Origin: a virus | Strand: one strand, 5' to 3' | DNA: 64,000 bases | Virus record (IMG/VR): IMGVR_UViG_3300031963_008876 | Coordinates: 62,001-126,000 of that record | In this document: positions 6,793-16,627 of the stretch, one piece after another | Numbering within the stretch: the stretch's first letter is position 1 | Layout of the letters: the number at the start of each line of letters is the position of its first letter | The notes under the pieces: generated by a model | Told to the model about the DNA's origin: nothing | The model's input: the letters and a program-made list of their open reading frames with translations, nothing else | Database searches by the model: none | Translations under genes and position numbers: made by a program

Positions 6793-9501
6793 ATGGCCAC
6801 AACCGCAGACGTTCCAGTTACTTCCAATGCTGGTGGAGGAGATCAAAATACCAATCCTCCAGTAAAAACACTAATTCAAACACAAGCCACAAACGGAGAT
6901 TCTCGTGGTATTAACATATACACGGAAGATGGCACATTATCAAATTTCAGAAGAAATCCTGAAACAGGAGATTTATATAATGCTGCTGGCCTGCCTGGCG
7001 GCGTTGATTTAAAAACTGAACCAGGTGTTGGCGCCAATGACAACAATCCTGCACCAAGCACAGTCAACACACAGGCCACAGTAAATGCCACAAGTCCCAC
7101 TAACGAACTGATCAAGCCGCAGCCTAATGTACTAGATAAGTTTTCAAGCTATACCTATCAAGCATCAGTGTACTTGATGTCTAACGCACAGTATGCAGCA
7201 TATCAACTGTCTGAGAAAAAAACAATTAACGGTTATAATTTGCTGTTTCAAACTGGTGGAGCCCCCAACAACATTGGCGGTCCCCAAGGCCCCAAGGCTC
7301 CCCAACCACTTGCGTTTGAAGCTGGCCGCAATCCGTTTTTTCCTTACGACTACTACATAGATTCAGTAAAAGTCACCAACAAACTGTTTGGCAAAAATAC
7401 CATGGCAGCACACTCGGTAACTGATTTAAAGTTCACAGTGATTGAGCCAGCCAATATTACCTTGATAGACAACATTTACAAAGCAGTGCAAGACATAGCA
7501 CCCAAAGGTGCTGCTGGCGCTGTAAATTATGCGGCAGCAATATATCTCATGGTGATTAGATTTTTTGGTTACGATGCAAATGGAAATTTACAAACAGTTG
7601 GTGTGGCAGATCCAGTCTCTGGATTATCAGACTCTAGTTCTTTGATAGAAAAATATATTCCGTTTAGAATCAAAAATATCAACTGGTCTGTGGCAAACAA
7701 ACTGGTCAGCTATGATTTTGAATGTGCTCCAATTGGTCAGTTGATTGCGGGTGGTACCAAGAGAGGCACCATCCCTGGCGACATAGAACTCACTGGCGCT
7801 AGTGTGTCTGACATGCTTAAAGGCCAAGCAGTTTACGGCGAACCTCCTGCTGCTGCCACACCCGGGGCAACAACCACAGCAGACCGAACTCAAACAGATG
7901 GTCGAGGACGTCGGACTGCTTCCAGTGATTCAAGAGTTCCGCCTAAGGCAACTGCTGCGCCCAACAACAAAAAAACCATTCAGCGTGGATTAATTGAAGC
8001 CATGAATATCGAACAGCAACGATTGGTGTCAACTAACCAGTACACAGTAGCAGATGTATATGAATTGGAATTTGCTAACGGCGCCGAATTGATTCAAGAT
8101 GCCACTGTACAAAAACCAGGAACTCCTGTGAACAAATCTGCTACCGCAGTAAGTGCCCCAGTAACAAGCGATACTTCTGCTGCCAGCCCAGATAAGGGTG
8201 CCATGGATACCAAAACCAGAAGTTTTGGTATCACAGCCGGCATGCAAATACTGCAAGCAATTGAACTGATTGTGAGAAACTCCAGTTATATTACTGATCA
8301 AGCAAATTTGATTCTCAACGAAGAAAGCGGCAATCCAGAAGTCAAGCCAGGATCAGAAACGCAAGACTTCAAATGGTTCAACATTTTGATGTCAGCCACT
8401 CCGTTGGAGTATGATGAAAAACGCAACGATTTTGCTTATCGAGTAAAATTTATTATTGTGCCTTACTCACCAGCTGAAATGAAAAGCAGTTACTTTCCTG
8501 GAGTAAAGTTTCCAGGCTTGGTCAAACGTTACCCTTGGTGGTTTACCGGAGAAAATACAGCGGTGTTAAGCTACACTGCCACTTTCAATAAACTGTACAT
8601 TCAAACATTAACTGGATCCAGTCCAGAAAATTCAGCTCTGGCCAGTATTAGAAAAACACAGGCTACCAGCATGAGAGAAATTCCTTTTATATCTGTTCAA
8701 AGTCGCAGCACAGAATCTTCTCAAGGAGCAGGCGGCAAAGCCAACGAGCTGGGAGCCAGCGCAGCCGAGTACCTGTACAACCCATCTGACAATGCCAGTG
8801 CCAAGATAAAAATTCTAGGAGATCCTGCCTGGATACAACAAGGATCTGTTGCTGGAGCATTGGATGCAAGTAAAATTTCATACTCCCCATTTGCACGAGA
8901 TGGCACAATAAATTTTGATATCCGTGACGTGCTGTTTGAGTTGGTGTGGCAACGTCCAGAAGACTACAACTTAAACACAGGTCTTGCCGATCCATATAGC
9001 CGTACTGAAAAAATCTACGGTGATCGACAGCCCATTCAAAGTATTGTATACCGAGCAAAAGAAATTGTAAGTAGTTTTAATCAAGGACGATTTGAACAAG
9101 ACATTGACGCTACAATTTATTCTGTACCAATCCCACAAAAAACAAACACAGCCACACCTGTGGCCACACCAGAATTTGCCGGACAAACTGATGAGTTTGG
9201 CGGCGTAGATGAGGCTGTGGCTGCAAACGCCGCAAGAACTGCCGCAGCCACAGTGCGAAAAACCACAGCTACTGGACCAAGAAATGCTCCAATACCAAGA
9301 GGTGGTCCAGGTGTGGCCAGCGACTCATTTGCGCAAGCCGAGCTGGCTAGATTTAGCAACTACACACCCACCCCCTTTAACCCGTCTGAACCAGTTGTTA
9401 GTAATGGGCAGGTGGTTGGAGCTAATACAAATCAAGGTGCAGCTATAATCTTTAGAAATGCCAACCCTCGTGGCACACAAAGAGGCGCAAGAGAAACTTA
9501 A
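6793..9501 (+). CDS. Large tail/baseplate structural protein, possibly hub-associated
   Basis: 902 residues of soluble, Asn/Ala/Thr-rich protein with no signal peptide or membrane segment. Two folded regions are recognisable between low-complexity linkers: about 115-335 (YQASVYLMSNAQYAAY ... FFPYDYYIDSVKV ... PFRIKNINWSVANKLVSYDFE) and about 470-615 (FGITAGMQILQAIELIVRNS ... KWFNILMSATPLEYD ... YPWWFTGENTAVLSYTATFN). Large virion proteins of this type sit between gp53 and gp5 in cyanophage-like genomes. By position it could replace T4 gp27, but no motif proves that. The C-terminal ~150 residues look disordered. It begins 3 nt after gp53 and ends 8 nt before gp5. Confidence 0.6.
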   Translation: MATTADVPVTSNAGGGDQNTNPPVKTLIQTQATNGDSRGINIYTEDGTLSNFRRNPETGDLYNAAGLPGGVDLKTEPGVGANDNNPAPSTVNTQATVNATSPTNELIKPQPNVLDKFSSYTYQASVYLMSNAQYAAYQLSEKKTINGYNLLFQTGGAPNNIGGPQGPKAPQPLAFEAGRNPFFPYDYYIDSVKVTNKLFGKNTMAAHSVTDLKFTVIEPANITLIDNIYKAVQDIAPKGAAGAVNYAAAIYLMVIRFFGYDANGNLQTVGVADPVSGLSDSSSLIEKYIPFRIKNINWSVANKLVSYDFECAPIGQLIAGGTKRGTIPGDIELTGASVSDMLKGQAVYGEPPAAATPGATTTADRTQTDGRGRRTASSDSRVPPKATAAPNNKKTIQRGLIEAMNIEQQRLVSTNQYTVADVYELEFANGAELIQDATVQKPGTPVNKSATAVSAPVTSDTSAASPDKGAMDTKTRSFGITAGMQILQAIELIVRNSSYITDQANLILNEESGNPEVKPGSETQDFKWFNILMSATPLEYDEKRNDFAYRVKFIIVPYSPAEMKSSYFPGVKFPGLVKRYPWWFTGENTAVLSYTATFNKLYIQTLTGSSPENSALASIRKTQATSMREIPFISVQSRSTESSQGAGGKANELGASAAEYLYNPSDNASAKIKILGDPAWIQQGSVAGALDASKISYSPFARDGTINFDIRDVLFELVWQRPEDYNLNTGLADPYSRTEKIYGDRQPIQSIVYRAKEIVSSFNQGRFEQDIDATIYSVPIPQKTNTATPVATPEFAGQTDEFGGVDEAVAANAARTAAATVRKTTATGPRNAPIPRGGPGVASDSFAQAELARFSNYTPTPFNPSEPVVSNGQVVGANTNQGAAIIFRNANPRGTQRGARET

Positions 9502-9509
9502 GGTAGAAT

Positions 9510-11018
9510 ATGGCAGAAGAAATTGAACGCAGTAGAGGAAGACCGTCAAACTACAAACAAGATCGTGGTGGGGTTCCTGCTGAGTACGGTCCTTATGTTG
9601 GTCGAGTAATGAACAACATTGATCCTGCACGACTTGGAAGACTGCAAGTGTTCATTGAAGCATTCAATGCCGGCAGCAACAACCAAGATCAAAGCAAGTG
9701 GACCACAGTAAGTTACATGCCTCCGTTTTATGGAGTGACGCCTCCGGGCAAAACAGCTGACAACGATTCAGGTACCTATCCGGGCAATCCCAACAGCTAT
9801 GGCATGTGGTTTACTCCTCCTGATCTTGGCCTGCAAGTCATGTGTGTTTTTATCAATGGCGATCGTTCACAAGGTTACTACATTGGTGTGTTGCCAGAAA
9901 ATGGTCTCACACACATGATACCAGCCATTGGCGCTGAAGCAAACTATGTAACAACCAATGTAAATCAAGAATCATATTTTGCTGAATCACCACTGTTGCC
10001 AGTAACAGAACTCAACAGCAACAACAACAAACTAGACAACGCTGGAAGATTTTTTGATCAAGCCAAACCAGTGCAAAGCGTAGTTGCAGCGTCGTTGTTC
10101 CAACAAGGATTGGCCAAGGACACCGAACGCGGACCTATTCGCAGTTCAAGTCAACGTGAAAGCCCGTCAGCAGTGTTTGGCATTTCCACACCTGGAACAG
10201 CAATTTACCAGGGTGGACTGAAGCCTGCTGACATACGACAAAAACTCAACTCTGGTGCAGTAAAGCCAGCAGAGCTAGAAGTAATTGGCCGCATGGGCGG
10301 ACATACATTTGTCATGGACGACGGAGACATCAACGGAAGAAATCAACTGTTCCGCCTGCGTAGCGCCAAAGGTCATCAGTTCATGATGAATGACTCTAAC
10401 AATTTTATCTATCTGATTCATGCCAACGGACAAACTTGGATTGAGTTAGGACAAGAAGGTACCATTGATGTCTACAGCACAAACTCAGTAAACGTGCGCA
10501 GTCAAGGCGATGTTAACATTCATGCTGATCAAGACATCAACATGTACGCTGGGAGAAATTTTAACATCAAAGCCAAAAACAACTTCACAGTTGAAGCTGG
10601 AGTAAATGCATCTATTACCGCACAGGCTGATTTAAAGTTGTACAGCAAAGCCACAATTGGTGTAAAGGCCGACGGGACATTGGCTTTGGAAAGCGCCAGC
10701 GGAAGTTGGGCAGCTGGCAGCAGTTTTGTTGTATCAGCCGGCGGGATTGACTTAAATGGGCCTGCTGCTCCAGCAGTAGATGCACCCAAAGCACTGGAAA
10801 AAATCTTGCTAGACTCAACCACGTTCAGCACTTCAAAAGGATGGGAAGTTGAAAAAGACAAATTAGAAACTATTGTGCCTAGAGCACCCACACACGAACC
10901 CTGGCCTTATCACAATGCTGGTGTTGCGTCTGAATTGGACTTTGAAGAAGGCCAGCCTGATCCTCCACCAGGCGCTGAACCTGTTCCAGCTGGAGTAGAG
11001 ATTGTGAAAACAGCATGA
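9510..11018 (+). CDS. 5: Baseplate central spike/hub protein, gp5-like without lysozyme domain
   Basis: VgrG/gp5-type cell-puncturing spike. Residues about 25-130 form the OB-fold-like N-terminal domain (YGPYVGRVMNNIDPARLGRL, then WFTPPDLGLQVMCVFINGD). A linker leads to EVIGRMGGHTFVMDDGD and RLRSAKGHQFMMND, then the trimeric beta-prism from about residue 332 to 417 in short alternating repeats (DVNIHADQDINMYAGRNFNI). Unlike T4 gp5 there is no T4-lysozyme-like domain or processing site between OB fold and prism, as in cyanophage gp5. The C-terminal 80 residues are Pro/Glu-rich and could carry a tip or an effector adaptor. The stop overlaps the next start by 4 nt (ATGA). Confidence 0.85.
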   Translation: MAEEIERSRGRPSNYKQDRGGVPAEYGPYVGRVMNNIDPARLGRLQVFIEAFNAGSNNQDQSKWTTVSYMPPFYGVTPPGKTADNDSGTYPGNPNSYGMWFTPPDLGLQVMCVFINGDRSQGYYIGVLPENGLTHMIPAIGAEANYVTTNVNQESYFAESPLLPVTELNSNNNKLDNAGRFFDQAKPVQSVVAASLFQQGLAKDTERGPIRSSSQRESPSAVFGISTPGTAIYQGGLKPADIRQKLNSGAVKPAELEVIGRMGGHTFVMDDGDINGRNQLFRLRSAKGHQFMMNDSNNFIYLIHANGQTWIELGQEGTIDVYSTNSVNVRSQGDVNIHADQDINMYAGRNFNIKAKNNFTVEAGVNASITAQADLKLYSKATIGVKADGTLALESASGSWAAGSSFVVSAGGIDLNGPAAPAVDAPKALEKILLDSTTFSTSKGWEVEKDKLETIVPRAPTHEPWPYHNAGVASELDFEEGQPDPPPGAEPVPAGVEIVKTA

Positions 11019-12505
11019 GTGAATTTAAATTTTCTTTAGATGCGGCTGGAGAAGTATTCACAGTTAAGGCTCCTCCAGGCATGACGTTTGATCAGGCCAA
11101 AGCTATCTTTGACAAACAAGCAAGTACAGGAAGTCTAACAGGTTTAAAAGTTGGCGATGCGTTGAGTGCAGTCACCCAAGCAACACAAGGATTGTCGTCT
11201 GCCGCAGCCAGTTTGTCACAAGCTGCCAGTGGTATTGGCGGCACAGTGTCGGGAGCATTGCAAGGTGCATTAAAAAATATTCCTGGCGGTGTGGCTGGTG
11301 CTGCTTCAGGTATTGCTAACAGACTCACTGGTGGCCTTGGTGCACCGGGAATTTTACAAGCAGCTTCAGCATTGCCAAGCAGCATTGCTGGCGCAGTGAA
11401 CTCAGGAATAAGTGTAGCTAAACAAACACTTGGCAGCATACAAAGTGCCGCGGCTGGAGCATTGGCTCCAACGGCTGCTATTGGCATACCAGATTTTGCC
11501 AAGCAAGTGCCGGCATTGGGAGGCATTAGTAATCTATCAGTAAGCGAAGTAACTGCCAGTTTGGCGTCTGCATCTCGATCAATAGGACAAGTGGCCAATC
11601 AAGTTAGCAATTCTATAGGCGTTGGAAAATTTGGGTTTGACGGATCTCAGCTGGAAGCTGCTGGTGTTCTTAAACCTGGCACAGTATCACAATTTTTATC
11701 CAGTGGCACCAACACATTGACTAGTGTTTTGAAAAGTCCCACGGTGTTTACAGGCAAGGCCGGCATTACCAGCCTAAAAGATTTGTTAGGATCATTGCCA
11801 AAACAAGAAACCATACAACAAGAATTAATGAGCAATGGGTTAACTGGAGTTCAAGCCCTGGGTATTCCTACAGATAAACTCAGCGTCGGGGCCTTGGCTG
11901 GCACAGCATTAAATGCAGCCAAAAGTATACCCAATACCATGGACTGGGCACAAGGAAAAGCACTGGCCAGTGATGTTAAAACTGCACTAAATGAAACAGC
12001 ACGAAATGCAAGTTTTGCTGTGGATTTTGCAGAGACCAAAGTTGACGATGCAATGAAACAGTTGGCTCTCGGAGAGCCAGTGTTTGACACAGTAAACAGA
12101 GTCACACTAAATGCCGCTGCCATACGGGTAATTGGAAATCCAAAAATACCTCCAGTGGAATATAATAACACACCACCAAAAGTTACAACATCTGAGCTGG
12201 GAATTGAGTTTGGTATTGCTGTTGAACAGACCAATGCTATTCTTGATCAATCTGTTATTACTCTCAGCAAGAGTGATGCAAAACGAGCTAGGTTAAACAG
12301 TTACGGAAAAGACATTGCAGACCTTGAAAGCTATATCAATGACTATAATGCTGTTGATGGAAGATTGCAAGGACTCCTTCGCCAGGCCAAACTAGCAAAT
12401 GATTCGGCCCTTGTGGCCAAAATTGAAAAAGAACAACGACGAATTGCAGAATCAATCAAAGTAACCGAAAGCGCAATTGACGTGCTTAGACAGAACCTTG
12501 CTTGA
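11015..12505 (+). CDS. Ala/Gly/Ser-rich baseplate-region protein of unknown function
   Basis: 496 residues. The first ~45 (FKFSLDAAGEVFTVKAPPGM, then TFDQAKAIFDKQ) form a small compact module. Residues 50-260 are a long low-complexity Ala/Gly/Ser stretch with regularly spaced hydrophobics, such as an extended helix or a scaffold could have. The C-terminal ~110 residues (SDAKRARLNSYGKDIADLES onward) are a charged coiled-coil. Placement between gp5 and gp25 and an ATGA overlap with gp5 indicate a tail assembly role; a tape-measure or hub-chaperone role is possible but not shown. It could be mistaken for a membrane protein, but the hydrophobic stretches are broken by Ser/Thr/Gln and contain no clear transmembrane helix. 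Confidence 0.55.
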   Translation: MSEFKFSLDAAGEVFTVKAPPGMTFDQAKAIFDKQASTGSLTGLKVGDALSAVTQATQGLSSAAASLSQAASGIGGTVSGALQGALKNIPGGVAGAASGIANRLTGGLGAPGILQAASALPSSIAGAVNSGISVAKQTLGSIQSAAAGALAPTAAIGIPDFAKQVPALGGISNLSVSEVTASLASASRSIGQVANQVSNSIGVGKFGFDGSQLEAAGVLKPGTVSQFLSSGTNTLTSVLKSPTVFTGKAGITSLKDLLGSLPKQETIQQELMSNGLTGVQALGIPTDKLSVGALAGTALNAAKSIPNTMDWAQGKALASDVKTALNETARNASFAVDFAETKVDDAMKQLALGEPVFDTVNRVTLNAAAIRVIGNPKIPPVEYNNTPPKVTTSELGIEFGIAVEQTNAILDQSVITLSKSDAKRARLNSYGKDIADLESYINDYNAVDGRLQGLLRQAKLANDSALVAKIEKEQRRIAESIKVTESAIDVLRQNLA

Positions 12506-12508
12506 GCC

Positions 12509-12516
12509 GATAAATA
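12509..12516 (+). promoter_or_regulatory. T4-type late promoter before gp25
   Basis: GATAAATA in the 17-nt gap between two coding regions. Using T4 late-promoter spacing, transcription would begin near 12522, immediately before the ATG at 12523, so this transcript would be leaderless; no Shine-Dalgarno box is visible. Confidence 0.6.
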
Positions 12517-12522
12517 TTAATT

Positions 12523-12897
12523 ATGACCACATTCATTGGCTTCAACACCATAAATCAATATAAAAAATTTACCTTGGTTGACTTTGAGTTAATCAAACGA
12601 GATCTGCTGAATGCCTTCAACATCCGTCAAGGTGAATTGCCTGGCCGCCCGCAGTACGGCACTGTGATGTGGGACTATGTGTTTGAAAATCAAATCACTG
12701 AACTGCAACGCAATATTGAAACGGAAGTTCAACGTGTGTGCGGCGGCGATCCAAGAATACAAGTTACGCAAATGGCAGTGTTTCCTCAAGACAACGGGTT
12801 TCTAATACAGTTAGAAATAGCAGTATTGCCAGGAACTGATGCTGAATTTTTAAGTGTGTTCTTTGATAATCAACAACGCAGAGCCAGCTACGTATAA
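12523..12897 (+). CDS. 25: Baseplate wedge protein, gp25-like
   Basis: 124-residue member of the gp25/GpW baseplate family, which joins sheath to wedge and is also found in type VI secretion (TssE). Diagnostic features: an N-terminal hydrophobic strand, DLLNAFNIRQGELPGRPQYG (the conserved turn of the family, usually with RP-x-(F/Y)-G), then WDYVFENQITELQRNIETEV and a C-terminal beta hairpin. The length equals T4 gp25 (132) within a few residues. It has its own late promoter with almost no leader. Confidence 0.87.
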   Translation: MTTFIGFNTINQYKKFTLVDFELIKRDLLNAFNIRQGELPGRPQYGTVMWDYVFENQITELQRNIETEVQRVCGGDPRIQVTQMAVFPQDNGFLIQLEIAVLPGTDAEFLSVFFDNQQRRASYV

Positions 12898-12901
12898 CTG
12901 A

Positions 12902-12924
12902 GCCGTTTTTTCTGGTAATAAATA
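12902..12924 (+). promoter_or_regulatory. T4-type late promoter with upstream GCCGTTTTT element, before gp6
   Basis: AATAAATA at 12917-12924, preceded at exactly 6 nt by GCCGTTTTT (12902-12910). Both parts and the spacing equal the element at 5132-5154. The gp6 ATG lies at 12947 with AGAGG just upstream. Confidence 0.75.
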
Positions 12925-12946
12925 CAAGATCTAAAGGCAAAGAGGC

Positions 12947-15900
12947 ATGGCAAAGACCACAAGACAAACAGCAATATTTGGTGTAGAAGACTGGAAACAG
13001 ATCTATCAAACCTATCGTGAAGCTGATTTTCAAAGTTATGACTTTGAAACTCTACGCAAAAGTTTCATTGATTACATACGCCTCTACTACCCAGAAACTT
13101 TCAACGACTACATTGAAAGCTCAGAATTCATTGCGTTACTAGATGTAATTGCATTCATGGGTCAAGCCTTGGCCTTTCGCACGGACCTAAACACCAGAGA
13201 AAACTATTTAGACACAGCAGAACGCAGAGATTCAGTTGTGCGCCTGGCTAATCTAGTCAGCTATACTGCCAAACGCAACACCGCGGCCCAGGGATATCTC
13301 AAAGTATTCAATGTTACCACAACTGAAAATGTGATCGATTACAACGGAGTGAACTTGAGCAACGTTACTGTGGACTGGGCAGATCCAACAAACCCAGACT
13401 GGCAAGAACAATTTACCACTATCATTAATGCCGCGTTAGTAGACAGTCAACGCATTGGTCGTCCAGGCAATAGACAAACCATACTGGGTGTGCGCACAGA
13501 TGAATATGCTGTCAATCTTGTGCCAGGATTCTTACCAGTCATTCCGTATAACGCCACAGTGGACGGGATTTCAATGCCGTTTGAAGCAATAACTTCAACC
13601 AGTGTTGGTCGTGATTACATCTACGAGCCGGCGCCGCAACCAAACACCAGTTTCAATGTGTTGTATCGCAATGACCAACTGGGTTATCAATCTGCCAATA
13701 CCGGATACTTTTTTGCATTTAAACAAGGCACGTTACAAAATCAAGACTTCAACTTGGCCGAGCGCATTGCCAACCGCACAGTAAACATCAACATTGAAGG
13801 CGTAAACAACGAAGATCGTTGGTTGTTTCAACTTGACAACGTGGGAAGCATCAGCCGTGAATGGCAATACACAGAAAACATCTACGTTGGTGCTGCTGAA
13901 CAACTGACTGGCCTACGATCAATCTATTCCACAACCAGCAGAACAAACGATCAACTTACTATGATATTTGGGGATGGAGTGTTTTCAGAAATTCCAGTAG
14001 GAAATTTCCGTGCCTATGTGCGCAGTTCTAATGGACTGCAATACATTATCAATCCTGAAGAAATGCAAAACGTAGTTTTGCCTATCAGTTATACTGACCG
14101 CAACGGCAATTTGCAAACTATCACCTTTACTTGTGGTATTACTCGTCCAGTAAGCAATGCCCAAGCACGCGAGCCAATTGATGAAATCAAACAACGTGCG
14201 CCTGCTAGGTACTATACACAAAATCGCATGGTCAATGGTGAAGACTACAACTTGTTTCCTTACACACAGTACAATTCAATTATTAAATCTAAAGCATTGA
14301 ATCGTGCGTCAATTGGAACCAGTCGATATCTTGACTTGGTTGATAATACCGGCAAGTATTCAAGTACCAACAGCTTTGGCAGCGACGGTGGATTGTGGCA
14401 ACAAAATATTTTACCAACTATTTTGTTCAGTTGGACCAATCGCAATGAAATTGCTGATGTGATTACCAATCAGGTGCAACCACAGTTGACTGAAAGTACC
14501 ATGCGGCAGTTTTACTATGGGAATTTTCCAAGAAAGTTAATCAACACTTTAGATATCACTTGCACGGCCACAACAATTACAACCAATGCAATTACCTGCG
14601 CTACTGCTGCATTTTTTGATTATGCTTATGTTGGCATGCCAATCACATTCTCAGGCACAGTGTTTGGTGGCATTACTGCCGACTTGCCTTATTATGTGGT
14701 CAGTATAAATTCAGTCAACAGTACATTCACTGTAAGCACCACAGCCGGTGGATCAGCAGTTACATTAAGCTCGGCTACAGGCTCAATGAGTGCAGTTACT
14801 ACTTTGAGCACAGGCGGAAGCACCTGGAATCAAAGCACCACCTTGGCCAATGAAACCACTGGTTACTTTAAAAACAGTGCAGGCACACCCATTGCAGTAG
14901 GTGATGAATCTACAACCAATTTCTTGTACGCTATTGTTGGTAGCCTGGTACGTTTTGTGCCGCCACCGGGTTACTTTTTTGATAAAAACAACAAACTGCA
15001 ATTGGGCATTCCAACCAAAGCAGAAGAGCGTGTGGAAATTTGGGCCAGCCCCATACGAGTAACTGGCGATGGTATGAACTCAGGACTGGGTAATCTAATC
15101 AATGGGTCAGGGCCAGTCATACTCAATAACTTTGTTCCTACTGGCGCTATTGTAGACACTATTATTCCGTTATTTGTTACAGACTTGCCATTGTCGATTG
15201 AATCTGCAATGAGTGATCAAATTGCATTGTTTCGTAATTTTGGCCTAGGATACGACAATGACGGATCCATTACAGGTACTCCGTACTCTTGGTATTTGAT
15301 TCAATCTACCAACCTGAATCAGGACGCTGCCTGGAGTCAAGAGTACGCTGGTAATACTAGTGGTGCCAACTTAGACTCTTCATGGCTGATCCAGTTTGTG
15401 GTTCAAAATCAAAATTACACAATTACATTCCGTGGACTTGCATACAACTTTGGATCAGTGTTGCAAACAAGATTCTTCTTCTACGACGGTGCGCAAATCT
15501 ATGACAGCCGCACTGGCACAGTGATCAAAGATTTTATCAATGTGTTAGCAGTCAACACTCAACCAAACTCCAGTGAACCGCTTGAAGGAGACATTTACAT
15601 GACCATTACTGGTCAACCAGTTGAAAGCGACGGTTATGTGGATGACTTCCAGGTATTAGTAGGATACAGAGACTCAGACAATGATGGTGTGCCAGACAAC
15701 CCAGACTTCTTTAGTGAAATAGTAGGACCAGCCGGAACCACAGGACCTTATGTGTTTTTACAACAAACTGTGGACTTTGACAACCTACAGCGTTATTTGT
15801 TGGTTGAAGAAGGCGTGGTAATTTACAGCTACGCCACCCTTGATGATATTGAATTGGTAAAAACTGAATGGTCATCTGGGCAGGTATTCTATGCCTACAG

Positions 15901-16627
15901 CGAAGATGCATTCTATCAATTGAGCTTGACAGTAACAGGAGTGTTGGAACTCAATGCAGTCACAGGATGGATTGCAAGAACAGGACGACAAAGTTTGTAC
16001 TATCAGTACAGACACAACAGTCCATTGACCAGTAGAATTGATCCAGGAACAACCAATATCATTGACTTGTATGTGGTCACTTTGAGTTATTATAATGCCT
16101 ACCAGAACTGGTTGAAAGATACCACCGGTACAGTCACTGAACCTGAACAACCAACCATTGACGATCTAAGTACAGAATATCAACGACTACAAGATTACAA
16201 GATGGTGTCAGACAACATTGTGGTCAACTCAGTCAATTTTAAACCGCTGTTCGGACTCAAGGCCGCAGCAACATTGCGTGCCACTATCAAAGTGATACGA
16301 GCACAAAATTCAACAGCATCAACATCTGAAATCAAAAGCTCAGTACTAGCAGAAATGAACAGTTATTTTTCAATTGACAAATGGAACTTTGGTGACACAT
16401 TTTATTTCTCAGAACTTGCTGCCTACCTGCATCGACAACTTGGCACAATCATCAGTTCTGTAGTACTAGTTCCGTTGGATCCACAAAAGAGCTTTGGTGA
16501 TTTGTACGAAATTCGTTCTCAACCCAATGAGATTTTTGCCAATGCCGCAACCATTGATAACATTGATGTGATTGAAGCATTGACCAGTACTAACCTGCGC
16601 ACAGCAGCAGGCAGCGGAGTAATTTAA
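12947..16627 (+). CDS. 6: Baseplate wedge protein, gp6-like (baseplate J family), enlarged
   Basis: Core wedge protein that forms the baseplate inner ring. The N-terminal ~130 residues (DWKQIYQTYREADFQSYDFE, then SEFIALLDVIAFMGQALAFR and TRENYLDTAERRDSV) are the classic gp6 signature, followed by the baseplate-J-like beta domain. At 1226 residues it is about twice T4 gp6 (660). Inserted material includes a ~85-residue beta module at about 535-620 (VGMPITFSGTVFGGI ... STFTVSTTAGGSAVTL), also present in the next gene, and a calcium-loop-like DSDNDGVPDNPD at 909-920. The gp6-like C-terminus resumes near 1080 (MVSDNIVVNSVNFKPLFGLK). Its stop overlaps the giant gene start by 1 nt. Confidence 0.87.
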   Translation: MAKTTRQTAIFGVEDWKQIYQTYREADFQSYDFETLRKSFIDYIRLYYPETFNDYIESSEFIALLDVIAFMGQALAFRTDLNTRENYLDTAERRDSVVRLANLVSYTAKRNTAAQGYLKVFNVTTTENVIDYNGVNLSNVTVDWADPTNPDWQEQFTTIINAALVDSQRIGRPGNRQTILGVRTDEYAVNLVPGFLPVIPYNATVDGISMPFEAITSTSVGRDYIYEPAPQPNTSFNVLYRNDQLGYQSANTGYFFAFKQGTLQNQDFNLAERIANRTVNINIEGVNNEDRWLFQLDNVGSISREWQYTENIYVGAAEQLTGLRSIYSTTSRTNDQLTMIFGDGVFSEIPVGNFRAYVRSSNGLQYIINPEEMQNVVLPISYTDRNGNLQTITFTCGITRPVSNAQAREPIDEIKQRAPARYYTQNRMVNGEDYNLFPYTQYNSIIKSKALNRASIGTSRYLDLVDNTGKYSSTNSFGSDGGLWQQNILPTILFSWTNRNEIADVITNQVQPQLTESTMRQFYYGNFPRKLINTLDITCTATTITTNAITCATAAFFDYAYVGMPITFSGTVFGGITADLPYYVVSINSVNSTFTVSTTAGGSAVTLSSATGSMSAVTTLSTGGSTWNQSTTLANETTGYFKNSAGTPIAVGDESTTNFLYAIVGSLVRFVPPPGYFFDKNNKLQLGIPTKAEERVEIWASPIRVTGDGMNSGLGNLINGSGPVILNNFVPTGAIVDTIIPLFVTDLPLSIESAMSDQIALFRNFGLGYDNDGSITGTPYSWYLIQSTNLNQDAAWSQEYAGNTSGANLDSSWLIQFVVQNQNYTITFRGLAYNFGSVLQTRFFFYDGAQIYDSRTGTVIKDFINVLAVNTQPNSSEPLEGDIYMTITGQPVESDGYVDDFQVLVGYRDSDNDGVPDNPDFFSEIVGPAGTTGPYVFLQQTVDFDNLQRYLLVEEGVVIYSYATLDDIELVKTEWSSGQVFYAYSEDAFYQLSLTVTGVLELNAVTGWIARTGRQSLYYQYRHNSPLTSRIDPGTTNIIDLYVVTLSYYNAYQNWLKDTTGTVTEPEQPTIDDLSTEYQRLQDYKMVSDNIVVNSVNFKPLFGLKAAATLRATIKVIRAQNSTASTSEIKSSVLAEMNSYFSIDKWNFGDTFYFSELAAYLHRQLGTIISSVVLVPLDPQKSFGDLYEIRSQPNEIFANAATIDNIDVIEALTSTNLRTAAGSGVI

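Noticed and set aside
11092-11598. Minus-strand 168-codon frame
   Set aside because: Antisense shadow of the Ala/Gly/Ser-rich protein; the codon pattern of the sense gene explains the lack of stops.
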